Of a DNA stretch of 64,000 nucleotides, positions 31,269 through 39,261 are shown piece after piece. The notes beneath the pieces were generated by a model that did no database searches, was not told the DNA's origin, and saw nothing but the letters and a program-made list of their open reading frames with translations. The position numbers and the translations under genes were made by a program. The DNA lies in contig NZ_CP107548.1 of NCBI RefSeq assembly GCF_025836975.1, positions 1,674,001 to 1,738,000 of the forward strand, written 5' to 3'. This DNA comes from Pollutimonas sp. M17 (lineage in GTDB: Bacteria; Pseudomonadota; Gammaproteobacteria; Burkholderiales; Burkholderiaceae_B). Each line of letters starts with the position of its first letter. Within the stretch, counting starts at the first letter, position 1.

Positions 31269-32057
31269 TCAGGGTTCTTCGGATCTCTCGGTTTCAAGCC
31301 TTGCGGTGTTTGCCTGTCCCGCCTGGGCTGCGCGCAGCAATGCCTCGGTGACCAGACCGGGCGCGGAAACCATGGCGTCGTGGCCTGCGTCCAGATCCTC
31401 CCAGCGCCAGCCGGTACGATTCCGGGCCCAATTGCGTGCATCGTCCACTCCCGCAAACGATGGATTCGCACAGTTCAGATACGTGCAGGGCAGGCCATTG
31501 CCCACCGGTTGCCGCAATTGCAGCGCGGTCTCATAGCTGCGCAAAGGCTGGGGCGTAAGGCGGTGCTGCACGAAGGCGACATCGTCCGGCTCGAATAGTC
31601 CGAGGCTTTTGGGCTTGGGTGGCGGCAGCGCCGCTGCCCCGCCCGTCTGCTGTTGCGCCGCCGAGCGCAATTTGGCGACGAGTTCCACGGGCAGGGTGTC
31701 GAAGGTGCTGACGCCGCTTTCCAGTATGAAGGCATCCAGGTAGACCAGATGGCGCAGGCGCTGTGGCATGGCGTCGGCCGCTCCGGTGATCACCAGCCCG
31801 CCGAAACTGTGGCCGACCAGCACCACATCGTTCAGATCCTCCCAGGTCAGCACATTGACGATGTCGTCGATGAAGGTCTGAAGGGTGATGCCGGCATCGA
31901 GCAGGTGGCTGCGTTCGCCCAGGCCGGTCAGCGTGGGGGTGAATACCGTGTGTCCGGCGTCGCGCAGGCGAGCGGCCACACGAGACCAGCACCAGCCTCC
32001 GTGCCAGGCGCCATGCACCAGGACGAAGGTTTGAGCCGAAGGCGGGAGAGGGATCAT
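31269..32057 (-). CDS. Alpha/beta hydrolase (esterase type)
   Basis: A 262-residue cytosolic hydrolase. FVLVHGAWHGGWCWSRVA (11-28) is the oxyanion-hole region typical of the EstC/pyrethroid-hydrolase and methylesterase-like group; the nucleophile elbow is LVGHSFGGLVI (S84) and LDAGHDAMVSAP near the end supplies the histidine. The natural substrate is unknown. It lies 42 bases downstream of the MFS transporter gene and 59 bases upstream of the GNAT gene, suggesting one transcript. Confidence 0.87.
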   Translation of the reverse strand: MIPLPPSAQTFVLVHGAWHGGWCWSRVAARLRDAGHTVFTPTLTGLGERSHLLDAGITLQTFIDDIVNVLTWEDLNDVVLVGHSFGGLVITGAADAMPQRLRHLVYLDAFILESGVSTFDTLPVELVAKLRSAAQQQTGGAAALPPPKPKSLGLFEPDDVAFVQHRLTPQPLRSYETALQLRQPVGNGLPCTYLNCANPSFAGVDDARNWARNRTGWRWEDLDAGHDAMVSAPGLVTEALLRAAQAGQANTARLETERSEEP

Positions 32058-32099
32058 GGGACAAACTCCGGAGTAGACGGATTCGCGGCCGGGCGGCGG

Positions 32100-33284
32100 T
32101 CAGCACGGCGGCGCGGCCGGATCCTTGCTTGCGCTTGCCGCCGGGACAGGCGTTCGTAGAAGGGCTGTGCCAAGCAGCAGGCCCACGGCGGCCAGGATCA
32201 GGGCGAAATCCAGACCGGCATCGAACCAGACATGAGTCATGCTGAAAAATATCGGCCCCGCCAGTTGCCCGGCGGCGAACGAGGCGGTCAGCGCCGCAAT
32301 CAGCTTGCGCGCATGCCGGCCTCCGGCCGCCTGGCCTTCCTGCATGCCCAGCATGGTAACGATCATGAAGGTGCCTCCCACGAAGATTGCGGCCAGGACG
32401 ATGGCGGTGACGCTGGATGCCAGGACCGGCAGCAGTACACCGGCGGCCATGGCGAACTGGGCCGCCGCCCACACCTTGCGGCGCCCATACCGGGCGGCCA
32501 GCCTGCTTGCCAACAAGGTGGAGACGGCCGCCGCCAGGCCGAACAGGGGCCAGGCCAGCCCGAAAACGGCGGGATCCTGGACCAGCAGGCGAGCCTGGGC
32601 GGGCAGGAAGGTGGCCGGCAATATATAGCCGAAGCCGAACAGGCCATAGCAGGCGATAAGCCGCCAATGCCTGCCCAGGCCCTGGTTTTCTTGGGGGCTT
32701 TCGTGGCTGGCCGGGACGCTGAAAGGCACGGCCCATAGGGGTCTGGCGGCAACCGTGCCCGCCAGCGCCACCGAGCCCAGGACCAGCCACGCTTGCGCCG
32801 AGGATGCGCCGGACAAGTCCAGGCCCAGGCATAGCAGGCCGGCCATGGCGATGCCCGTGCCTACGCCCGCAAACACCAGTCCGGCCCGCCGGGACTGGCC
32901 CAGCGCGGCAAGCCGCGCCAGGCATAGCGTTGCGGTGCTGATCAATACCCATGCGCTGGCAAGCCCCGCGATGAATCGCCAGGCCAGCCAGGCCGCCCAG
33001 CCGTCGGTGATGCCCATGAGCGCCGTGGTGGCCACCACCAGCGCCAGGCCCAGCCGCAATAGGGCGGCCGGCGAGCCGGGCACGATGGCGGCCGTCAGGG
33101 CTCCGGCCAGGTATCCCAGGTAATTGGCGCTGGCCAGCCATCCGCCCTGCGCCAGATCGAGACCGGCATCGCTTTGCATCATGGGCAGAAGGGGGGTGAA
33201 GGCGAAGCGCCCGATCCCCATGGCGACGGCCAGCGCGATGAAACCTGAAATCGACAGCAAAATGGCGGATGGCTTGTGTTGCAT
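32100..33284 (-). CDS. YbfB/YjiJ-type MFS transporter
   Basis: A 394-residue membrane protein with twelve hydrophobic segments. The N-terminal segment with MGIGRFAFTPLLPMMQSDAG and GGWLASANYLGYLAGAL is the hallmark of the YbfB/YjiJ major facilitator family. The transported compound is unknown. It is the first gene of a minus-strand group with the hydrolase and GNAT genes, and is divergent from guaA with 109 bases between starts. Confidence 0.9.
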   Translation of the reverse strand: MQHKPSAILLSISGFIALAVAMGIGRFAFTPLLPMMQSDAGLDLAQGGWLASANYLGYLAGALTAAIVPGSPAALLRLGLALVVATTALMGITDGWAAWLAWRFIAGLASAWVLISTATLCLARLAALGQSRRAGLVFAGVGTGIAMAGLLCLGLDLSGASSAQAWLVLGSVALAGTVAARPLWAVPFSVPASHESPQENQGLGRHWRLIACYGLFGFGYILPATFLPAQARLLVQDPAVFGLAWPLFGLAAAVSTLLASRLAARYGRRKVWAAAQFAMAAGVLLPVLASSVTAIVLAAIFVGGTFMIVTMLGMQEGQAAGGRHARKLIAALTASFAAGQLAGPIFFSMTHVWFDAGLDFALILAAVGLLLGTALLRTPVPAASASKDPAAPPC

Positions 33285-33393
33285 TGATGCTCCTTGTTAC
33301 CCGAAACTGTAGCCCTTGCAGGCTGGTTTCGCCAGCGTAATCGTGCCCAATACGTTACATTAACGCCTTGCTTTCTTTTTTCCTTTTCCAGCC

Positions 33394-34980
33394 ATGCACC
33401 AGCGTATCCTCATCCTCGATTACGGTTCACAAGTCACCCAGCTCATCGCGCGCCGCGTCCGCGAAGCCGGCGTGTATTGCGAGATACATCCGGGCGACGT
33501 CGACGATGCGTTCATTCTGGCGCAGCAGGGCTTGAAAGGCATCATCCTTTCGGGCAGCCACGCATCGGCCTATTCCGAAGAGTCGCTGAAGGTGCCGCCC
33601 AAGGTGTTCGAGGCCGGTGTGCCGGTGCTGGGCATATGCTACGGCATGCAATCCATGGCGTCCCAGCTGGGCGGCAAGGTCGAGTGGTCCGATCACCGCG
33701 AATTCGGCTATGCCGAAGTGCGCGCCCATGGCCATACCCGCCTGCTGGACGGCTTGCAGGACTTCATCACCACCGAGGGCCACGGCATGCTCAAGGTGTG
33801 GATGAGCCACGGCGACAAGGTCACTGCGCTGCCCCCCGGATTCAAGCTGATGGCCTCCACGCCGTCCTGCCCCATCGCGGGCATGGCCGATGAAGAGCGC
33901 GGCTTCTATGCCGTGCAGTTCCATCCCGAAGTCACGCATACGCTTCAGGGCGAAGCCATACTGGCGCGCTTCGTCACCGAGATCTGCGGCTGCAGCCGCG
34001 ACTGGAACATGCCCGACTATGTCGAAGAGGCCGTGGCCAACATCCGCGCCCAGGTTGGAAGCGACGAGGTCATTCTTGGCTTGTCGGGCGGCGTGGATTC
34101 GTCCGTGGCCGCGGCGCTCATCCATAAGGCCATCGGCGACCAGCTTACCTGCGTATTCGTCGACCACGGTTTGCTGCGCCTGAACGAGGCCGAGCAAGTC
34201 ATGGCCACCTTTGCGGATCATTTCGGCATCAAGGTGATACACGTCGACGCCACCGATGCATTCATGGGCAAGCTGGCGGGCGTGTCCGACCCTGAAGCCA
34301 AGCGCAAGATCATCGGCAAGGAGTTCGTCGAAGTCTTCCAGGCCGAGGCGGGCAAGCTGAGCAATGCACGCTGGCTGGCACAGGGCACCATCTATCCCGA
34401 CGTCATCGAATCGGCCGGCGCCAAGACCGGCAAGGCTGTGGCCATCAAATCCCACCACAATGTGGGCGGACTGCCGGACACCCTGAACCTGAAGCTGCTC
34501 GAGCCCTTGCGCGAACTGTTCAAGGACGAAGTGCGCAAGCTGGGCGTTGCCCTGGGACTGCCGCCCGCCATGGTGTACCGCCATCCCTTCCCGGGTCCCG
34601 GCCTGGGCGTGCGCATCCTGGGCGAAGTCAAGAAGGAATACGCCGACCTGCTGCGCCGCGCCGACGCCATCTTCATCGAAGAGCTGCGCAAAACCGTGGA
34701 CTCGACCAGCAACAAGAACTGGTACGACCTGACCTCGCAAGCCTTTGCCGTCTTTCTCCCGGTCAAGTCGGTCGGTGTGATGGGCGACGGCCGCACTTAT
34801 GATTACGTGGTGGCGCTGCGCGCCGTGCAGACGTCGGACTTCATGACGGCGGATTGGGCGGAACTGCCTTATGCCTTGCTGAAGAAGGTGTCGTCGCGGA
34901 TCATCAATGAGGTGCGCGGAATCAATCGGGTCACTTACGATGTGTCGAGCAAGCCGCCGGCGACGATTGAGTGGGAATGA
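33394..34980 (+). CDS. guaA: GMP synthase (glutamine-hydrolysing)
   Basis: Converts XMP to GMP using ATP and glutamine. The 528-residue protein has the N-terminal class I glutaminase ([11 protein letters not shown] with nucleophile C82; HPEVTHT), the PP-loop ATP pyrophosphatase [17 protein letters not shown] (about 229-245) and the C-terminal dimer domain ending [19 protein letters not shown]. The 3' end of guaA is a known integration site for genomic islands; mobile-element fragments begin 80 bases beyond its stop. The full-length C-terminus shows that any past insertion left the gene intact. Confidence 0.97.
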   Translation: MHQRILILDYGSQVTQLIARRVREAGVYCEIHPGDVDDAFILAQQGLKGIILSGSHASAYSEESLKVPPKVFEAGVPVLGICYGMQSMASQLGGKVEWSDHREFGYAEVRAHGHTRLLDGLQDFITTEGHGMLKVWMSHGDKVTALPPGFKLMASTPSCPIAGMADEERGFYAVQFHPEVTHTLQGEAILARFVTEICGCSRDWNMPDYVEEAVANIRAQVGSDEVILGLSGGVDSSVAAALIHKAIGDQLTCVFVDHGLLRLNEAEQVMATFADHFGIKVIHVDATDAFMGKLAGVSDPEAKRKIIGKEFVEVFQAEAGKLSNARWLAQGTIYPDVIESAGAKTGKAVAIKSHHNVGGLPDTLNLKLLEPLRELFKDEVRKLGVALGLPPAMVYRHPFPGPGLGVRILGEVKKEYADLLRRADAIFIEELRKTVDSTSNKNWYDLTSQAFAVFLPVKSVGVMGDGRTYDYVVALRAVQTSDFMTADWAELPYALLKKVSSRIINEVRGINRVTYDVSSKPPATIEWE

Positions 34981-35026
34981 TCCCGCGTCTGGCACGGCCA
35001 GGCACCTGATGGCATGAAAAGCCGCT

Positions 35027-35052
35027 AAGCCCGCGTAATAGCGGGCTTTTTT
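35027..35052 (+). terminator. Rho-independent terminator after guaA
   Basis: Stem AAGCCCGC/GCGGGCTT with loop GTAATA and a T run ending at 35052. It lies 46 bases after the guaA stop and directly precedes the mobile-element fragments. Confidence 0.88.
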
Positions 35053-35061
35053 GTATTTTTG

Positions 35062-35145
35062 GCGCTGCTGGACAGCATCGAGACCACGCAGGACGAAATG
35101 GGGCGCGTCATGAGAGCCGTGGTGCGGCCAAGGGCCGAGCCTTGA
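35062..35145 (+). pseudogene. C-terminal fragment of a relaxosome/TraJ-like mobilization protein
   Basis: The frame reads ALLDSIETTQDEMGRVMRAV then VRPRAEP and stops at TGA 35143-35145. It has no start and abuts the guaA terminator. Its content and its position immediately before a relaxase start are what one sees for the TraJ/MobC-type DNA-binding partner encoded just upstream of MobA(P)/TraI relaxases on integrative elements. The family assignment is inference from context and a 27-residue tail. Confidence 0.5.
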
Positions 35146-35178
35146 AATTTTAGCCGCTAAAAATTCGGAGGCTGGCTG

Positions 35179-35348
35179 ATGATCGCCAATCATGTACATC
35201 TGCGTCGCTGGGCAAGTCCGACTTTGCCGTCCTGGTGAACTACGTCGCCGACGAGCAAACCAAGGATTATCGGCTGGGTCAGGTGCAGATCACCAACTGC
35301 GATGCTATGTCGGGGAAGGACGCCATCGTCGAAAGAGAGACAGGCTAA
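35179..35348 (+). pseudogene. N-terminal remnant of a conjugative relaxase, frameshifted
   Basis: ATG at 35179 after CGGAGG opens MIANHVHLR; then one base is missing near 35205. In the next frame the text continues SLGKSDFAVLVNYVADEQ, KDYRLGQVQITNCDA, and AIVE before stop TAA at 35346. MIA-HV-(M/L)RS-(x)KSDFA-L-YI-D-Q--RLG-V-VTNC is the start of TraI/MobA-type P-family relaxases, which nick the transfer origin. Only about 55 of several hundred residues remain, so the gene is both frameshifted and truncated. The homology breaks where the toxin-antitoxin cassette begins. Confidence 0.75.
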
Positions 35349-35377
35349 ACCAGCGCAAGGGGCGGGGTCGGCAGCCC

Positions 35378-35406
35378 TTGAACTGCTTGAATGCAGTTTG
35401 TATAAT
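35378..35406 (+). promoter_or_regulatory. Sigma70-type promoter with embedded operator, toxin-antitoxin operon
   Basis: TTGAAC at 35378-35383 and TATAAT at 35401-35406 are separated by exactly 17 bases. Within the spacer is a perfect inverted repeat AACTGC-TTGAAT-GCAGTT (35381-35398). A second, weaker repeat TTGAT/ATCAA flanks 35411-35419. The placement suits autorepression by the ribbon-helix-helix antitoxin encoded 34 bases downstream. Confidence 0.75.
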
Positions 35407-35439
35407 TGATTTCACAGCAATCAAAAGGAGGCTTAGAAC

Positions 35440-35688
35440 ATGAGAGCAGTAACGATCAGGAATGTGCCGGAAGAGGTGCATCGTGCCATCCGGGTCAGGG
35501 CGGCGCAGAACGGCCGTACATTGCAAGCCGAGATGTGCGAAATATTGGCTACCGCCGTGAAACCGGAAGGCCGGGTAAAGCTGGGCGACCTGCTGGCAGA
35601 CATCGGGCGCAAGGTGAAATTGACCGACGAAGAAATGGCGGTTTTTGACCGTGACCATTCACCCGCCCGCGCAGCGAGTTTTGAATGA
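35440..35688 (+). CDS. FitA-like ribbon-helix-helix antitoxin
   Basis: An 82-residue protein. The N-terminus MRAVTIRNVPEEVHRAIRVR followed by AAQNGRTLQAEMCEILATAV is a ribbon-helix-helix DNA-binding domain of the FitA/StbC type (plasmid stability antitoxins). The C-terminal half (LTDEEMAVFDRDHSP) would wrap the toxin. AAAGGAGG lies ten bases before ATG 35440. Its stop overlaps the toxin start as ATGA. It probably represses its own promoter through the repeat at 35381-35398. Confidence 0.88.
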   Translation: MRAVTIRNVPEEVHRAIRVRAAQNGRTLQAEMCEILATAVKPEGRVKLGDLLADIGRKVKLTDEEMAVFDRDHSPARAASFE

Positions 35689-36110
35689 TTCTGCTGGATA
35701 CAAACGTTATATCGGAGCAATTTCGAGCCGTACCCGATGAATCGGTGATTGACTGGTTGAATCGTCAGCCGCTGGAAACGCTTTATCTGGCATCCATGAC
35801 CGTGGCTGAACTGCGGGCCTGTGTTGCCCTGATGCCCGCAGGTAAGCGCCGGACAGTGCTCAGTGACAACATCGAACACCAGGTGTTGCCGGTATTTGTG
35901 GGCCGGGTGCTGTCGTTTGATATGGCTTGCACACGCGCCTATGCCGATGTGCTGGCAGCCGCCCGCAAGTCTGGCAGCGGCATCGAAGCGGCTGATGCCA
36001 TCATCGCGGCGATTGCTCTGGATAACGGTTTCAGCGTGGCGACAAGGGACGTAAGCCCGTTCCTGGCGGCCGGCGTGAAAGTCATCAGTCCTTGGGAAGA
36101 TCAAGAGTAA
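35685..36110 (+). CDS. PIN-domain toxin, FitB/VapC type
   Basis: A 141-residue ribonuclease toxin. It opens MILLDTNVISEQFR; acidic residues D5, E42 (TVAELRACV), D104 (EAADAIIAAIAL) and D122 (VATRDVSPF) form the PIN-domain metal site, all conserved, so it should be active. VapC/FitB toxins cleave tRNA or rRNA when free of antitoxin. It overlaps the antitoxin gene by four bases. The pair sits among mobile-element fragments next to guaA, as expected of an addiction cassette. Confidence 0.9.
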   Translation: MILLDTNVISEQFRAVPDESVIDWLNRQPLETLYLASMTVAELRACVALMPAGKRRTVLSDNIEHQVLPVFVGRVLSFDMACTRAYADVLAAARKSGSGIEAADAIIAAIALDNGFSVATRDVSPFLAAGVKVISPWEDQE

Positions 36111-36119
36111 AGCAGTTAT

Positions 36120-36137
36120 TCGTGCAGGGTTGCACGA
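36120..36137. repeat. Perfect inverted repeat after the toxin gene
   Basis: TCGTGCA-GGGT-TGCACGA, seven-base arms and a four-base loop, begins nine bases after the toxin stop. There is no T run, so terminator function is uncertain; it may end the toxin transcript or mark a recombination junction. Confidence 0.45.
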
Positions 36138-36236
36138 CACACACCGATCTCAACAAAAAATTGCAAGGGCGTGACGGTGTCGCCCGGGCGGGTACCTTGG
36201 ATTGGGTCCCCTGACTTCCAGTTCTTTTCGCGGCCC

Positions 36237-37754
36237 TTATTGCTTCGCTTCTTGTTCAAGTTGCGCCAACCCCATGCGGGCCAGGTAGCTTTCCAGCTCC
36301 GCGATCCGCTCCGCATCGAAAGTTACGCCGACGTAGCCGTCCGGACGGATCAGCACACATTCGCCCGGCGCCAGCCCATAGGCGTCGCGGATGTGTCCCC
36401 AGGCATCGATAACATCGCCCCTCGAGCCGATGTGGTGGATATGCAATCCTGGACGCGGCTCGATCAATGTATCGCCGGCCTCATGGATCAGCAGCGTCCA
36501 GTGCGGCCCTTGAAACAACTGGAACAGTCGCGATGGCTGGCCCGCCGCGCCCCGGATCCGGGCATCCGGTGCGCGATCCCCAGCCCGGATGCCGTCTTTG
36601 CGCTCGGGCAGTTCTTTGGAGAGAGGCGAGTCGGGGTAGCCGATATCAAGCTGGAGCACTTCGCGCCCGCGGCGCATTCCGCTCTGCTTCTGGGCATCGA
36701 GCAGCCGGGTCGAAAGCCCGAGCACGGCCTCGGCCACCGGACGACGCTCGGTCTCATAGCTGTCAAGCACGTCTTCTCTTGCCCCCTTCAGCGCGGCCGC
36801 GAGCTTCCAGCCCAGATTGTAGGCATCCTGCACGCTGGTGTTCAGTCCCTGTCCGCCGGTTGGCGGATGCACGTGCGCCGCGTCGCCTATCAAGAACACC
36901 CGCCCCACACGATAGCGCTCGGCCAGTCGCGCGTTCATTTGGTAATCCGAGGACCAGGAGACCGAATGCGCAATGATGTCCGTGCGTCCTGTTCGGTCAG
37001 CGACCAGGGCGGTCAGCCCTTCGGCCGAAAGGTCGGCCTGCGCATTCGGGGGGATCGGGGCCTGGATCTGGAAGAGGTCGGTTCCAGCCAGCGGGCAGAT
37101 GGCGACCATCCGATCCATGTCGCCGCTATTGAACTGGTGCCAGGCATCGCGCTCCAGTCCCGTCAGCACGACATCCGCCACAAGGGCATGCACGCCCAGC
37201 GTCTTGCCGGAGAAGTCCATGCCCAATGTCTTCCGCACGAAACTGCGCCCGCCATCTGCGCCGATGAGATAGCGGGCGTAAAGGGTCGTCTCGCCGGATG
37301 GGCCCGCAAGGCGTGCGCTGACGCCGCTGCCGTCCTGCTCGAAGCCGATCAGTTCGCAGGCGAACTCGACCTGGTGGCCCAGCTCGTTCAGCCGCTGGCG
37401 CATGGTGCGTTCCGTCAGAAATTGCGGAATCATCAATGGCAGGTGATAGGGCTCGGCCGGAGTCGGATCGATCTGCTCGGCCATGTCTGAATCAAGGTGG
37501 CTGCCGTCGTCGCGGTAGACGCGCTGCCGTGGATAGAGTCCTCCGGCCGCCATCGTCCTGTCGAGGATGCCAAGGTCCTCGAAGATTTCCTGTGTTCGCG
37601 GCTGGACGCCCTTGCCGCGCGACCCTGGAAACGGCTCGGCCATCTTTTCGATCAATCGGAATGAGACGCCGCGTCGTGCAAGCTCGATGGCGAGGGTGAG
37701 GCCGGCCGCGCCAGCTCCGCAGATCAAAACGTCGGTCATCGGATGATTTGTCAT
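36237..37754 (-). CDS. FAD-dependent aromatic hydroxylase (PheA/TfdB-like)
   Basis: A 505-residue class A flavin hydroxylase with the C-terminal thioredoxin-like domain of the phenol hydroxylase group. FAD motif ICGAGAAGLTLAIELARRG (11-29), DG motif LIGADGGRSFVRKTLGM, GD motif RVFLIGDAAHVHPPTGGQGL, and a C-terminal domain ending VCVLIRPDGYVGVTF-like (ECVLIRPDGYVGVTFDAE). These proteins hydroxylate phenols, polyketides or antibiotics; the substrate here is unknown. ATG 37754 has GGAG six bases upstream. It is divergent from a MarR gene, 44 bases apart. Confidence 0.88.
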   Translation of the reverse strand: MTNHPMTDVLICGAGAAGLTLAIELARRGVSFRLIEKMAEPFPGSRGKGVQPRTQEIFEDLGILDRTMAAGGLYPRQRVYRDDGSHLDSDMAEQIDPTPAEPYHLPLMIPQFLTERTMRQRLNELGHQVEFACELIGFEQDGSGVSARLAGPSGETTLYARYLIGADGGRSFVRKTLGMDFSGKTLGVHALVADVVLTGLERDAWHQFNSGDMDRMVAICPLAGTDLFQIQAPIPPNAQADLSAEGLTALVADRTGRTDIIAHSVSWSSDYQMNARLAERYRVGRVFLIGDAAHVHPPTGGQGLNTSVQDAYNLGWKLAAALKGAREDVLDSYETERRPVAEAVLGLSTRLLDAQKQSGMRRGREVLQLDIGYPDSPLSKELPERKDGIRAGDRAPDARIRGAAGQPSRLFQLFQGPHWTLLIHEAGDTLIEPRPGLHIHHIGSRGDVIDAWGHIRDAYGLAPGECVLIRPDGYVGVTFDAERIAELESYLARMGLAQLEQEAKQ

Positions 37755-37770
37755 GCCGGCTCCAATATGT

Positions 37771-37783
37771 GTAATATGCACCT
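37771..37783. promoter_or_regulatory. Imperfect palindrome in the monooxygenase/marR intergenic gap
   Basis: GTGTAATATGCAC has matched GTG/CAC ends but two mismatched inner pairs. It lies in the 44-base gap between the divergent genes, where a MarR operator would be expected. Exact site is uncertain. Confidence 0.35.
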
Positions 37784-37798
37784 AATAGGAGCCATGCT

Positions 37799-38302
37799 AT
37801 GCCATCCAAGAAAAAAGTGCAAGATACACATATTTCCGAACAGATGAGGGTGCTGCACGGGGCGCTGATCAGCATCGTCAGTGCGATGAACCGGCCTCGC
37901 AATGATGAGAAGATGATCGAGAAGGCCGGTATCCGGCTCGATCGGGCGCTGTTCTCCGTGCTCGTGAGCATCGAGCGGCTGGGGCCGATCGGCGTGGTGG
38001 AGCTGGCCGAGCGTTCAGGACGCGACTACACCACGATCAGCCGGCAGGTTGCCAAGCTTGAAAGCCAGGGGCTGGTGCGGCGCCGGGAAAGCCCCCTTGA
38101 TCGCCGCGTGCGCGAAGCCGTCGTCTCCGCGAAGGGAAAGGCCATGACGGACCGCATCGACGCTGCGCGCGAGCGGATGGGGAATATGATCTTCAAGGAC
38201 TGGAGCAGGGAGGAGCTCGATGCTTTCGTAAGATCGATGCGCAAATTTGCCGACGCCCTGGAGGACGATCCGCTAGTGGACGTTGATCCGGAAGAGAGGT
38301 GA
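37799..38302 (+). CDS. MarR family transcriptional regulator
   Basis: A 167-residue winged-helix regulator. The helix-turn-helix is IGVVELAERSGRDYTTISRQ followed by VAKLESQGLVRRRESPLDRR, with the wing arginines typical of MarR. The N-terminal helix includes MRVLHGALISIVSAMN. AGGAG seven bases before ATG 37799 supports the start. It probably represses the divergent FAD hydroxylase gene. The pair lies between the guaA mobile-element scar and the first DUF72 gene and may belong to the acquired region. Confidence 0.88.
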   Translation: MPSKKKVQDTHISEQMRVLHGALISIVSAMNRPRNDEKMIEKAGIRLDRALFSVLVSIERLGPIGVVELAERSGRDYTTISRQVAKLESQGLVRRRESPLDRRVREAVVSAKGKAMTDRIDAARERMGNMIFKDWSREELDAFVRSMRKFADALEDDPLVDVDPEER

Positions 38303-38403
38303 AGGGGCAAGAAATGGACTTCGGCCGATGGGCATGCGTATGGCTTGACCCGAGAAGAGCGGTCTAGGATGATGATTGCACGATCCGTGACCAGAACCTT
38401 TTG

Positions 38404-39180
38404 ATGGCTACCATGACCGTCACTACCTCCACGACGAGCTGTTCCGCCGCGCCACCGGTTTACGTGGGGTGCGCCGGATGGGCGCTGTCCTCCAAGGTGG
38501 CTGCGCATTTTCCCGCCGAGGGCAGCCATCTTGAGCGGTACGCCCGGGTATTTCCCTCGGTGGAAATCAACTCTTCCTTCTACCGCCCGCATCAGGCCAA
38601 AACCTATGCCCGCTGGGCCGCGAGCGTACCCGACGCTTTCCGGTTCTGCGTCAAGATTCCACGGACCATTACGCATGAGCTCAGGCTGCGCGGCGCGGAT
38701 GCCGCCGTGGCCGCGTTCGTCGAGCAGACCGCCGCGCTGGGCGGCAAGCTTGGATGCCTGCTGTTGCAGCTTCCGCCCAGCCTGGCGCTGAACATGCACC
38801 AGGCACAGAGTTTCTTTTCCATGCTGCGCGGCCTTGTCGACACGCCCATAGTATGCGAGCCGCGTCATGCAAGCTGGTTTACTCCGGAGGGCGCCGGCGT
38901 GATGAAGGACGCGGGTGTGGGCTGCGTTCAGGCGCACCCCTTGCCGATATCCGGCGTCGAGCCCATCGGCGATTCGCGCACCCTGTACATCCGCCTGCAT
39001 GGCGCGCCCGAGATCTACTATTCGGCGTACAGCGATGCATTCATCGACGCTGTTGCCCTGCAGATTGCCGGCGCGCGCCGTTCAGGCCGGCAGGTTTGGT
39101 GCATTTTCGACAACACCGCGCGCGGCGAGGCCATACCCAATGCGCTGACGCTGCTGCGGCGATTGAAGCCGATGGCTTAG
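38404..39180 (+). CDS. DUF72 family protein (first of three)
   Basis: A 258-residue TIM-barrel-like protein of the DUF72/YecE family, with PVYVGCAGWALSSKVAAHFP, FPSVEINSSFYRPHQAKTYA (Glu-Ile-Asn-Ser-Ser-Phe-Tyr is the family hallmark), FCVKIPRTITH, CEPRHASWFT and YIRLHGAPEIYYSAYS. The biochemical role of the family is not established. It is the most divergent of the three copies in the window and lacks the usual N-terminal Met-x-x-Ile-Gly start. It stands alone; the second copy converges on it 81 bases away. Confidence 0.88.
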   Translation: MATMTVTTSTTSCSAAPPVYVGCAGWALSSKVAAHFPAEGSHLERYARVFPSVEINSSFYRPHQAKTYARWAASVPDAFRFCVKIPRTITHELRLRGADAAVAAFVEQTAALGGKLGCLLLQLPPSLALNMHQAQSFFSMLRGLVDTPIVCEPRHASWFTPEGAGVMKDAGVGCVQAHPLPISGVEPIGDSRTLYIRLHGAPEIYYSAYSDAFIDAVALQIAGARRSGRQVWCIFDNTARGEAIPNALTLLRRLKPMA

Positions 39181-39261
39181 CACGCAGGCGACCGGGCGGT
39201 GCGCACACCATGGCATTCACCTGCGCCATCCCGGTGCGGAGGCCATGTCCGGTGACATTGC

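Larger units (their letters stand above)
34981..35439. other. Gene-free 459-base stretch after guaA holding mobile-element scar
   Basis: This stretch contains no intact gene. It holds the guaA terminator (35027-35052), two relaxosome/relaxase fragments (35062-35348) and the promoter of the toxin-antitoxin operon (35378-35406). I looked for a direct repeat of the guaA 3' end downstream as an attachment site and did not find one. Confidence 0.7.

Noticed and set aside
35179-35238. A short intact gene from ATG 35179 to the TGA near 35236
   Set aside because: The first nine residues match a relaxase start but the rest is out of frame with the conserved text, so it is a frameshifted remnant and not a small gene.
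34981-36236. Direct repeat of the guaA 3' end as an attachment site
   Set aside because: I scanned for a copy of the last 20 bases of guaA up to the FAD hydroxylase and beyond and found none.
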